A DNA stretch of 64,000 nt from the NCBI GenBank assembly GCA_011316305.1, contig SAUG01000147.1, positions 48,864 through 112,863 on the forward strand, read 5' to 3'. The notes under the pieces were generated by a model. That model was not told the origin of the DNA. It did not search any database and worked only from the letters and a program-made list of their open reading frames with translations. The DNA is from Rusavskia elegans. Its lineage: Eukaryota; Ascomycota; Lecanoromycetes; Teloschistales; Teloschistaceae. The position numbers and the translations under genes are program-made. Shown piece by piece: positions 1 through 10,860 of the stretch. Position 1 is the stretch's first letter; each line of letters opens with the position of its first letter.

Positions 1-1542
1 GCGTGGCGCTGGGTTGGATGCGGAGCCCTTCTTGGATGATAGCGGTGAGATAAGGGAGATGCTCCACTTGAGCGCTGGTTGGTAGGGCGTCTGGGTCTGG
101 CATTGCGTTTACGAGTTCGTCTTTGAGGCGGTCAAGGATAGTAGGATTCGAGAGAAGGCGGTAAATGATACTCGCGAGTGTTGTCGCTGGGCTTTGTGAG
201 AGCTTGTCGACATAGAAGGTGGGATCGGAAGGTGCGATGATTCTTACCAGTAGTATCTGTTCCACCTAAAACAAGAAGGCGGGCTTCTTGGCGCAATCGA
301 GAGGCTGCCTTCTCAGAGTCAGGGAGATCGCTGTTGAGCAGGCCATGAAGGATGGTCTTTTCGTGGTTTCTAGGGTCTTGGTAACTCTTTGATTCCACAA
401 TTTCTTTGATCTGGCTGTCCCATTGCTGGGTGCTATAAGCTGGACGGTATGTACAGCCAGGTGAGGGAATCTTACCTCCTCCATTCTAAACAAAGAAGCC
501 AAGCTGGGGCTCATGCTCGCGGAGACTTTGTTTGGTAGTGCTTCCATCAACGGACCCAACCATCCGATGTGCATGAACCAGTGCCCAAACTTGAGGGAAG
601 AGTAGATGGCCTCCCACAACGGGGCGTTATAATCCTCTCGGCTTAAGAAACCGGAAGACGTACCAAAAGAATACGATGTGATGATGTCGCATGTCAAAGC
701 TCTCAAAGCGTTCGTGAGCGGTACGACTTCGCCAGAACTTCGAGAGTTCTCTAGCCGTTCCAGGAATTTCGCCAGATTTTCCTGACTGGTGGAATCTAGA
801 CGCCTTATGTTTGATTTAGAGAAATACTTTCCCATCGGCGCGCGCCTTCTGCGGTGGAGATCGTGGGGCATCGTGGATACTGTCGACTGTCGCACTTTCC
901 CCAATCATGAGAACGGTTGGCTCGGAACATTTAACTTGTTTTCGGCACTTACTTGAAAATATTCGAGGAGTCCATTTGTATTTGTCTCGCGTTCTGGATG
1001 GTCCGGCGTAGATTTCGTCAATGAAATCAGGAGCGTTGAAATGTAGCTCATGAGGATTGATTCGAACGACAGGGCCTTCGTCCATCCAATCAGCAGATCT
1101 TGCACGAGGAATCAGTGAAGGCGGCGCACCATACTGAGCATGCATCTCCTCGATTCTCAGAAAATACTGCCCCCCCAACCAGATGTCGTAGTATGCTTGA
1201 TACCATGTTGTCAAAGCTACAGGAGAAGATCAGCACCACTTTTTCAACGAGGTATGAGAGCAGCGAAGAACGACACTCCGTCAAAAGACCTGGGTTCGCC
1301 TGGAAGGCTAAATCTTACTGACCAGCCAGCTTAGGACCAGGGAATCCGGCAATGGGGTGGAGATAGACTAAGAGGCTTTAGTATGGATGTTTTTGTGTTG
1401 CATCTCTCCTCGCCGACCTACCTCGGTATACTCCTAAGATGACAAGGTATGCTGCAACAGCGACGGGAGCCAAGATCAGTGACCAGGGGTTGAAGACACT
1501 GTGAAGACTAATGTGTTCTTCGAGGGCCGTAAGCAAAGTCAT
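1..1542 (-). CDS. Fungal microsomal cytochrome P450, N-terminal part (gene runs off left edge)
   Basis: Haem-thiolate monooxygenase, probably ER-anchored. My exon model on the minus strand is 1542-1422, 1216-1130, 1075-953, 894-476, 425-248 and 186-<1. The introns (205, 54, 58, 50 and 61 bp) all have GT..AG ends and the phases join without a stop, giving 371 codons in the window. The ATG at 1542-1540 was chosen because a hydrophobic anchor (about residues 14-38, ending LVILGVYR) follows at once. Visible motifs are [12 protein letters not shown] near residue 70, HDLHRRRR near 122 (C-helix region), the I-helix GGTDTT at 304-309 and the K-helix EGLR (ExxR) at 362-365. The PERF and Cys-loop regions lie beyond the window. 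Skipping intron 2 would insert 18 codons into the conserved QYGPVVRI segment, so it is almost certainly real. The layout resembles fungal trichodiene-oxygenase-like (CYP58-type) P450s, but subfamily and substrate cannot be decided here. Base composition is normal and there is no RIP. Confidence 0.93.
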
Positions 1543-2583
1543 CTCTGGGATGGTTGAAGCGGCGACGGGCAATGACACTGATAATGTTCGGAGGGTAGTA
1601 TTGGGCGGAGGCGCGAATACTACCTTATACGATTTCCAATCCGTTCCAAGGGAGACGTATAATAGTGCGACATCGACACAAGTATATATCTCATCCACCA
1701 CCTTACCCCGCTCTCGCAGCCATAAGCGCTATTGATGTTGTTGGATGAGTAAGGTAAAAAAGGGGGGAAGGCTGGCAGAACATTTCGCTAGCCAAATACA
1801 GGCAAAAGGACAGACCGGACGATGCAGGTACCTTAGGCATGTTGCCACTGCTGCCGTTAGCATCAAGGCCCCGTTCGGTAAATCTGTTCACCGCTCCGAT
1901 ACCTCAGAACAGGCAGACATTGCAATGAGGGGCCAAGGGGCGGCGTGCAACAGTCGATACCTCGATAAGGGAAATTATTCTTGCGATTGCCCAGACATTA
2001 CTATACAGCTACTACGTTTATCGAAAACGAGCTCTCTAAAGGAAGATAGCCTCGTGGTAACTGAGATCTGTGTTATATATACCAGGTATTTTAGTTGCTG
2101 TAAGCACCTCATTGCAACCTATTCTTGTTCTTATGATGTATTAACCTGAGTGCCTTGACGTACCTTAAGCGCACGCAGTGATACCTCTAGGTATTTTAAG
2201 TTCTTTTCTAGCCCCGGGCTGGCCCGGGAGCCGCCGACCCACTCTACTCTAACCTCTGAGAGACGCGATATCGTGTCACAGTCATGGTGCAAACACGGCC
2301 ATGAAACGATGGCGTTGGCGCCGCTTTTGGAGGCCTTTTCACTGAGCCTAAAACTGTTTTATTACGCGGCATACCTTAGACTCAGTGCATAGTTTTCAGC
2401 TAAAGATTACCCCTCTCTCTCGCCTCCCTAGGTACGGTTTTGCCACCACCTTCGCTTCGCGGCGAGATACACCAGTCGGAAAAATCTGCGCCAAGGCTAT
2501 CAACATTCGAGAGCATGTGCTTTTCGGCAAACGACAGGGGCCAGATATGGGACGTTTGGATGTGGATGTATAATCGTATTGCT
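1543..2583. promoter_or_regulatory. P450 upstream region / intergenic, normal GC
   Basis: About 1 kb of normal-GC DNA between the P450 start and the AT-rich block, and the likely P450 promoter (minus strand). A TATA-like TATATAT lies on the minus strand around 1683-1689, about 140 bp upstream of the ATG. Several related TACCTTAGG/CCTAGGTA-type words recur (about 1828-1838, 2160-2170, 2181-2193, 2369-2378, 2426-2435). The open frame at 1745-2149 (plus) has no recognisable domain or coding bias and is not called. Composition changes sharply near 2575-2600. Confidence 0.5.
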
Positions 2584-2765
2584 TGAGATATACGAGAAGC
2601 GAAATCTATAGAATTGCTAAATTATATAGAATATAGCTATTACTAAGATACGCTAAATCTAATAGAGTAGATACTATATCTAAATAGATAAATTACGTAA
2701 TTTTAACGACTATTTTAAAGAAATTTAAATAACTTTTTTATAATAATCTCGCTATATAGGCTTTT
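2584..2765 (-). repeat. Copia LTR (3' LTR in element sense)
   Basis: Direct-repeat partner of 27260-27440. The shared block runs from TGAGATATAC (here) or its RIP-changed equivalent to the CTATATAG..TTTTA region. Differences are mostly C/T and G/A, as RIP would give. The outer edge coincides with the GC drop beside the P450 flank. The inner boundary is uncertain by a few bases. Confidence 0.75.
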
Positions 2766-4946
2766 ATATCTCTTTAGAATCGATTTATTTATATTTTTAA
2801 ATTTATATCTATTTTTCGCTGCTATAAATTATTATCACTTTTATCTTCTTTTTTACTTTAACCGGATTTAGATATTTTAACGATATTTAAAACGTTAGAG
2901 ACGGCGGCGGAAAAATCGCTATTATAACGTTTTTTTAAAATCAAATTCTAAAATTCTAATAAGTTTATAAATTTTTTATAATATCAAATTAAAAGAACTT
3001 TTATAAAGTTATCTGCTAGAATTATTACGGAAGCTATATATCTAATAGATATATTTCTATTACGAACAATTTAATATAGCTAATAACAATAAATATTAAT
3101 ATAGCGGAACTTTATTATAAATTATAAATTAATATTTTAAAGTATTTATATTATTTATATATTATCGATTTGGATATACGGTTTATAATTTGGATTAAAT
3201 AAATTTTTTTTAAAAAACCGATTTTACTATAGGAATTCTTTCCTGCTAACGGTAGCTATAAAAAGTTCGGCTTTAATTAAATTTATTATAATTATTTTCT
3301 ACTTTAATACTTTCTAGTCTATTATTCCGCCGAATAATTTAAATACGTAGCTTTATAAACTTCGTTAAATTAATAGATTATTAGCGAATAAAACGTCCGA
3401 TAAGTTAATAAATAATATATTAGAATCGATTACTTAAATATCGAAGACGATTAACTAGAATTTATAATATTTTAAATATTATATAATTTTAATTACTAAT
3501 TTTAGATAACGTTCCGATAGATTCGTTAAAAATTTTAAAAGTTTCGAGACGGCGTAGCCGATATTAGCGCGAGTAATAATAGCTACGAAATTAAATAATC
3601 TAACTAGCTATTAATATAGTAGAATTTACTAAAGTTTGGCCGTATCTATATTTTTAATAAACGTTTCGGAACTAATAAATAAAATTTTAAAAACTTTATT
3701 TAATAAATTAATATTATATTTTTTTATAATTTTATCGATATATAAATTTTAATATAATAATAATTTATAGGCTTCGCGATCGCGAGTAATACGAATTTCT
3801 AAAAACCAAGATATTTTATCTAAATATTTTATTTTATAGCGTTTAAAATATTTTACTTGGAATTCTTCTATATATTATATATAGCGATTTTTATAGATAA
3901 TATAGATATTATCTATAAGGAAAAAAAGTATTATATATTTATAAATAAGTAAATATTCTATTTCGGGTACCGTTAAAAATCCTAGATCTATTAAAATATT
4001 CGAAAAATAGTAAAACTATAGTACCGGCGACTATTTTAAACTATATAGCGTTTTAAACAGTTATAAAAAGATAGACTTCGGTCTTTTCTAGCCTAGTAGA
4101 GACTTTATATAGGTAAATTTATTAATATTATAATTAGGAAAAGTATTAACCGTATTATACTATTTTATTTAAAATCCAAAATACGTAACGATAACTATAA
4201 ATATCCGAAAGATACGAAACGCTAAAATAGTAGCGTAGATATTAGTATCGGTATTCTAGAAATTATCTCTAATATAAAGGCGTATTTTTAATTTAGTTAG
4301 ATAATTTTATTTATCGAATTTATATTTTAAAATCTATATAAAAAGAATAGATTTCTTACTATATTAAACTATAGTCCCGAATACTATTTCTTTCTAGATA
4401 TTTTTATTCTATAACTTTTTTATTTCGATTTAAACGGCTTTTATAAATCTTTTTATAAGCGGATATTTTAATATATTATTCTAGAATCGAAGTTTCGGCG
4501 GTAGTTAATTACGGTAATACCGTATTCCTAATAGAAAAGGTTAATAGTCTGGTATTAGAACGTTATTTTCGTATATTATATAAACTGGAAAATCGGCGAC
4601 GAATACTATAAAAAATACCGTAGAAATTCTACTAGCGGCGTATTAAAAAAGAGTTATATAGATTTTATTTTATTTAGCTTTTTTAATAGTCTTTTTAGTA
4701 GCTCTTTCTTCGGTTTTATTTACTTTATCTATCTTTTTTCGGCGGCGTATAACGTTTGGAAATAGAATATTATCTTTAATATAATATAATTTATTAAAAC
4801 TATAAATTCTCTTTAGCTCTAAAAACGTAGAAGTAGACGGAATAAAATTTTTATTATTTTTAAAAGATTTAGATATATTTTTATTAAATATAAATCTACT
4901 ATTAAATAACTATATATCTATTTAAACGAGTTCGTTAAACTGTTTT
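2766..4946 (-). pseudogene. Copia pol remnant: reverse transcriptase and RNase H part
   Basis: Read on the minus strand through many stops, about 4260-3960 gives a fungal copia RT stretch: AFRIFRIFIVIVTYFG, then YNTVNTFPN, then INKFTYIKS and later KRPKSIFLYNCLK. These correspond to the copia 'QYDAVNAF(T/L)N..' substrate-binding segment and the 'LLLLKALYGLK' segment. Stops fall at expected Gln or Trp codons. The sequence is interrupted by gypsy A1 at 4947. It is non-functional. Confidence 0.75.
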
Positions 4947-5185
4947 TATAAAGCGCCAAACGCGTTATATAGGCCTTGGAGATATAATTAGAACGTTTGA
5001 AGACGAAAATCGCCGTCTATTCGCTAGAACGTCGCTAGTATATCGGATTTTAATTTTTCTCTACTTTCTCCTTTCTTTTATTATTAGGCTATATTCTAGT
5101 TTTTCTAAGATATAAATTAGTTCTAAAATATATCTTTTATCTGGTCTATAATTATATACTACTTTAAAAATATATCTATTTTATA
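4947..5185 (+). repeat. Gypsy A1 5' LTR (239 bp)
   Basis: Starts TATAAAGCGCC and ends CTATTTTATA. It has the same orientation as 13663-13899 and is inverted relative to 6142-6380, 15300-15537 and 25231-25469. The internal region begins GTTTTAATTTATTAATTT, matching GGTTTAATTTATTAATAA in A2. Confidence 0.88.
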
Positions 5186-5239
5186 GTTTTAATTTATTAA
5201 TTTAACCGTTTTTAATTCGGTATATATTATTTATAATAT

Positions 5240-7100
5240 AATTATATCGACGTCGACGTATAGTATTTATAGTAGTTATAGCTATAGTAAAGTACTTTAA
5301 ATAGAACTATTTTAAACTAGCGCTAAAGCTATAAAGCCGCGGATTATAAATATTACGGATTAATTTAACGAATATAATCTATTTATATCGAAAACGTCTA
5401 ATAAAAAAAACTCTAGATTATTTTTTATTATTTAAAGAAATTAATCGGAACTTTATAGTGATTTTATTATTAGTATATCGGGAGACTATACTATTTCCGG
5501 TAGCTAAATTAATTAATAGTAACTATCTAATAGTTAGTTTTAATCTAATAAAGGTATTTTTTTTAAAAATTTTACTTCTAGAGATTTTAATTTCGGTTAG
5601 CCGTTTAATAGTAGTAATAACCCGAATAATAATAGAAATAATAGCGACGATTCCGATAATAATAAAGAATTTCGAATTTTAGAGGTTTAAATAGTAGCGA
5701 AAAAAAAGACCTTTTTAAAAATATATTATAAGATAGAGATTTTCCGTATAATAGATCCGAACTATATTTTAGATAACGATTAACCTTTTTTTAAACTAGT
5801 TATCGGGTTTTCGCGAACGCTATAAATTTCGTTAAAGTTTAAAATTAAAAAATTTAAAAAGTACGGCGATAAAATAACCTTTAAAAAGTATTATAAATAG
5901 ATCGAATTCCATAGAAATTAGTTCTATAAGTCCGACGCTTTATCTATCTATACGGATTAAATTCGATAGATTTAAAACTTTATTAAAAGTTAGAAATTAA
6001 ATTATTAATTCGAAAAAAAAAATCTTTCGTTAATAAAAATATCTTTAATAGTATATTATAAAATAAATTTATAGATTTTCTTTTAAATTTTACTATCAAT
6101 TCTAAATTTTATTTACTAGATACCGCGACGAAATATCTTCGTATAAAGTAGATTTATTTCTAGAGCAGTATACGATTGTAGACCAGACGAAAAGTATATT
6201 ATAAAACTAATTTATATTCCAGAAAAACTGGGGTATAGTCTAGTAATAAAGGAAAGAAAAAAGCGGGGAAGAATCGAAATCCGATACGCTAGTAACGCTC
6301 TGGCGACTAGACGGCGAGCCTCGTCTCTAAGCGTTCTAATTATATTTCCAAGGCCTATATAACGCGTTTGACGCTTTATACTTCGTACGATCTAAAATAA
6401 AGACTAGGATATTCTAGAATTCTATAATTTTTTTATATTATTAAAGGCCTAGTTATCTTTTCTATTAGAAAAATAACGTTCGATCTTTTTTCTTTTTAAA
6501 ATTTATCCGGAATTATAACGTACTATACGCGTTTAAGACGCGGAATTAAAAAACTTCGGCTATAATAAATAGGTAGCTTAAATTATCTGATAGAAAAATA
6601 TAGATAAGGCGACGCTAGATTAATAATAGAACTTTTCTACTAATAGACTTTATCTATCTTTATATAGTAAAGGAAATTTTTAAAGATTCGAAAACCGGAA
6701 CCGGAAAAATTAATTATAAAATAGTCGGAATAGTATCGGTAGAAAGAATATTTCTAATATTAGTAATAATAATTTTAGAAAATATAAACGGGATAATAAA
6801 TCTAGTATATACTTTATTTATAATAGTATATATTATTAGTTTAAAAGTTATTTTAAAAACTGGAATTAAAGTTAAAATAATTAGAAATCTTATAACTTTT
6901 ATAGTAATAGTAACCGGTCGTTTAAAAAACCTATCGTTAATACGATAAAAGATAATTCTAATAATACTAACTTGAATAACTAGTTAAAAAATTAAAAGAA
7001 CTAGTTATAGTTTTAATAATAGCCTAAAATAAATAAATTAAAGTAAGAAACGATTTTCGAACTAGAATATTTATCGAGTTACTAGTAAAAGAATATAGTA
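5240..7100 (+). pseudogene. Gypsy A1 gag, broken by RIP stops and a solo LTR
   Basis: Gag-like coding remnant. It aligns with the minus-strand gag of A2 (about 23700-25170) across its whole length: for example, the segments before 6137 and after 6381 are continuous in A2. It is unreadable through numerous TAA/TAG codons and is interrupted by a solo LTR at 6142-6380. No clean zinc knuckle could be read. The 74-codon open frame at 5458-5682 lies inside it and is not a separate gene. Confidence 0.65.
6142..6380 (-). mobile_element. Solo LTR of gypsy family A inserted in A1 gag
   Basis: A 239 bp LTR in reverse orientation to the A1 LTRs, bounded by TATAAAG..CTTTATA and by a perfect 5-bp TSD CTTCG at 6137-6141 and 6381-6385. 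The A2 gag lacks it at the homologous position, so it is a clean insertion followed by LTR-LTR excision of the internal region. It is slightly GC-richer than its host. Confidence 0.9.
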
Positions 7101-7259
7101 GAACTAAAGTATTTCTAGATTTAAACTTTTAAATTAATATCGTTTCTTAATTTTTTATTATTTAATACGATTTGGAACCTATTTAAAAAACTAAAAAATC
7201 CTATTTTTAATAGATTAGAAGTTAACGCGCTACCTATTATAAAATATATAATTTAAATT

Positions 7260-10200
7260 AGATAATAATAGATAGTTAAAGCCGTCGGAAAATATATATA
7301 TCGCGATTTTATATTCTAGATACGACCGATAAATACGGTATTTTTCTAGATATACTAACTTTATATTAAATATATATAGTTATAGACCTAGAATTAAATT
7401 AATAGTAATTTTCTATTTATAACGAAACAATATAAAATAATTAAACGGAAATAAAATAGTTAACCCGCTTTAATATTAATTTACCGGTAGTCTTTATTTA
7501 TATATTATAGGCCGAAAAGTATATATTAGTATATATAATATCGATTACCCCCGTATATACGAGATCCAATATCGATACCGTTATATAGGCGGGAACTAAC
7601 GGCGCCGATAAAGATAAAGACGATAAAAATATATAACGGGCTAAGCTATCGATTCTAGAACCTATATATAAAGAAATCGAAGCTTATAATATATATTTAG
7701 TAGTTTTTTTACCGTCGTTTAAAGATATTAATTATATAATCGAATTAGATAGAAAAGATCCGTTATATAACCTAATTTATAGCCTATTTAAACGCGAGCT
7801 CGATAAGCTACGAGATTATCTAGATAGCGTTTTAAAAAAAAGCTGGATCCGTTATTTAATATTTTCTATAAAAGCTCTAATTTTCTTCGTACTAAAGAAA
7901 AATAGTAGTTTTCGTATATATATCGACGATAGAGGTTTTAATAAGGTAACGATTAAAAACTATTATCTATTACCTTTTATTTTAAAAACTCTAGATCGAT
8001 TATTAAAAGTAAAATATTTTTCTAAATATAATATTAAAGACGCCTACTATTAAATTCGAATTAAAAAAAATAATAAATAGAAAACCGCGTTTCGTATAAA
8101 ATATAGATATTTCGAATACTTTATTATATTTTTTAGTTTTATTAATATATCTATAACTATCTTATTCTCTAGTAATCGGGCTTTAGAAAAACTTATTAAT
8201 ATTTACTATATAGTTTATCTAGATAATATTCTAATCTTTTCTAATTTAGAAAAAGAATATTAGAAATATATTAAATAGATCGCTCGAAAGTTTTATAATA
8301 TATAGTTATATTTTAACTTTAAAAAGTATATTTTTAATATTAAAAGTATAGAGTTCATAGACTTTATTATATCTACGGAAGATATATCGATAAATTCGGA
8401 ACGAATAAAAACTATTTAGAAATAGCTAGTCCTAAAGATTTATCGGAAGATATAAATCTTTTTAAAATTAATTAACTTCTATTAGCGTTTTATCTACTAG
8501 TATTTTCGGATTATAATACTTTTAATAAATTTATTTATAGAGAACGTAGCTAGAAAAAAATCGGAACCGTTTTACTAAACTATCGGAATCTAAAAAACTT
8601 TCGAAAAATTAAAATATACTTTTAATACCGCCGGGATATTATAGTATTTCGATTTAGAAAAAGAAATTTATATCGAAACTAATTATTTTTAAAATCGAAT
8701 TAATTAAAATTATATTTTAATCTAATAAAAATAGTCGCTAGCGCCTAGTTATATTCTAGTCGAAAAAAATGATTCTTACTAAATATAATTATAAGATATA
8801 TAATACCGAATTACTCGCTATTATTAAAGTTTTCGAATAATAGAAATATTATTTTAAAGACGTAAAATATATAGTAAAGGTCTAGATAGATTATAATAAC
8901 TTTTAAAATTTTATAAAAGTTAAAAAATTTAATATTTAATTATATCCCTAGGTTATTAAATTAGCTACTATAGATTTCGATATTTTCTATTATTTAAAAA
9001 AGACGAATCTAGCTAATCCGCTTTCTAAAAGATCGGATTATAAAAATATTAATTTATAAATCTAGATAATATTATCTATATTATAGTAGAAGCTAAATTT
9101 TATTAGCTATAAATTAAATAGCGAACCGTTTTCTATATAGAAAATTATAGTTAATTACGTTTTACGCGGGCGTATAACTAGAGGGTTTAGAAAACCTTTT
9201 ATAGAACCTAAAAATTCTAAAGATAATAGAATTAATCTTCTACTACTAAGTAAAGGATATAATATATTTTGTATATCGAGATTATTTTCGGATACGATAG
9301 ACCGCCGACGCGGTAATAATAGATTAATAATAACTATTTCCGATAAAAAATATAATAATAAAATAAATCCTATCGCTAGAAATATATACTATAGTCTAGA
9401 TATTTTATATTAAATAGCGTAGAAAACTACTATTAATAAAATAGTTTATAGTAAAATAATTTTTAATATATATAATATATTTATTTAGCTTTAAAATCAA
9501 AATACCGATATTTAGAAATATTTATAGACTATCTAGTATAAATTAAAAAAAAAGCCGAACTATAGAATATAGAAGTAAAGACTAGTTTTTTCTTTTATAA
9601 AAAGTCTTTATATATATCCGAAGACGAGGTACTATATATAGAGTTCCTAGTAAAATACTATAACGATTTTATAGCTAGATATTTTAGATATTAGTAAAAT
9701 TTATTATTTATTTATCGTAGTTATAGCTAGCCGAAACTATTTAAAAATATTAGAAAGTATATAGAAATATATAATATCTATTAATAAGTTAAAGTCTATA
9801 GATATAAATTATATAGGAAGTTATAAAATCTTCTATATTTTATATAACTATAGAAAAAAATAGCGATAGATTTTATTATTAGATTACTATTTATTTAATA
9901 CTTTCGAAATATAGTAGATTTAGTATTTATAGCCGTCGATTAATTTACTAAAATAGCGAGATATATCCTTTATTATAAAATAATTAATATAAAAGATTTT
10001 ATAGAATTTATTATCGATAAATTTTAATATAAAGAATTTATTCCTAATAGAATTATTAATAATAGAAACTCGTTATTTATAAGCGAATTCTGATTAGAAA
10101 TCTACTATTATCTAAAAATTAAACTTTATTTAAATATTATATTCTATTTTTAAATTAACAGATAGATTAAATAATAGAATTAATTATTAGAATATTATCT

Positions 10201-10860
10201 AAAAGTATATATTTATAAAAAATAGAAAAACTAAATTAAATTTCTATTTTTAGCTAAATTTGTCTATAATAATAGCGAATATAATATTATAAAAATATCT
10301 TCTTTTAAAGTATTTATAGACTATAATCTAGATATAATTTTTAAAGGCGTTAAAAATAACGCTATAGAAAAAAAAATAATAAATACAAAAATACTAGTAG
10401 TAAAAGAAAAAGTCGTAAATTTATAAAAAATATACGAATCGATATATACGAATTAAAATAAAATTTAGATAAACAAGGTTAAATATTATAATAAAAAATA
10501 TTAATCGATAGAATATAAAGTTAATAATTTAGTACTATTATCTATAAAAAACCTAAAATTTTAATAATCGAAAAAAATTACTTTTAAATTTATAGAATTA
10601 TATCGGATTTCGAAATATATAGACTTTTAAATTTATTAGTTAATTTTTCTTATTAGATTAAAAATCTATAATACCTTTTATATATTTTTATTAGAAAAGT
10701 TCTATCGCCGTTAAAATAGTAAATTGCTAGAATATCTATTACCGGATTTTATCGATAATAAAAAAAAATAGAAAGTAAAAGCTATTTTAGATAAAAGATT
10801 TATAAAATCTAAAAAAGACGAAAAATTAAAAGTAGAATATCTAATTAAATAGGCTAGTTA
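7260..10860 (+). pseudogene. Gypsy A1 pol: protease, RT, RNase H, integrase
   Basis: The plus-strand frame shows a protease-like tail near 7300-7400. RT follows at about 7790-8500: LDKLRDYLD, KKNSSFRIYIDDRGFNKVTI, LDRLLKVKYFSKYNIKDAYY, and the catalytic box VYLDN at 8213-8227 where YxDD is expected. RNase H is near 8640-9060. The integrase core is near 9905-10090 (VDLVFIAVD, FTKIARYI, then PNRIINNRNSLFISEFW). A basic C-terminal tail lies near 10560-10720 (FIELYRISKYID). Stops lie mostly at Gln, Arg or Trp positions. It is inactive: the second catalytic Asp is Asn and the frame is repeatedly stopped. Confidence 0.88.

Noticed and set aside
1090..1334. Short open frames on both strands inside the P450
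   Set aside because: They overlap intron 1 and exons 2-3 in other frames; shadows of the P450.
1745..2149. 134-codon open frame (plus) upstream of the P450
   Set aside because: No domain, overlaps other short frames, lies in the P450 promoter region; a Cys-rich composition alone is not evidence of a gene.
5458..5682. 74-codon open frame MILLLVYRETILFP..
   Set aside because: Falls inside gypsy A1 gag and is matched by stop-containing sequence in A2; a RIP by-product.
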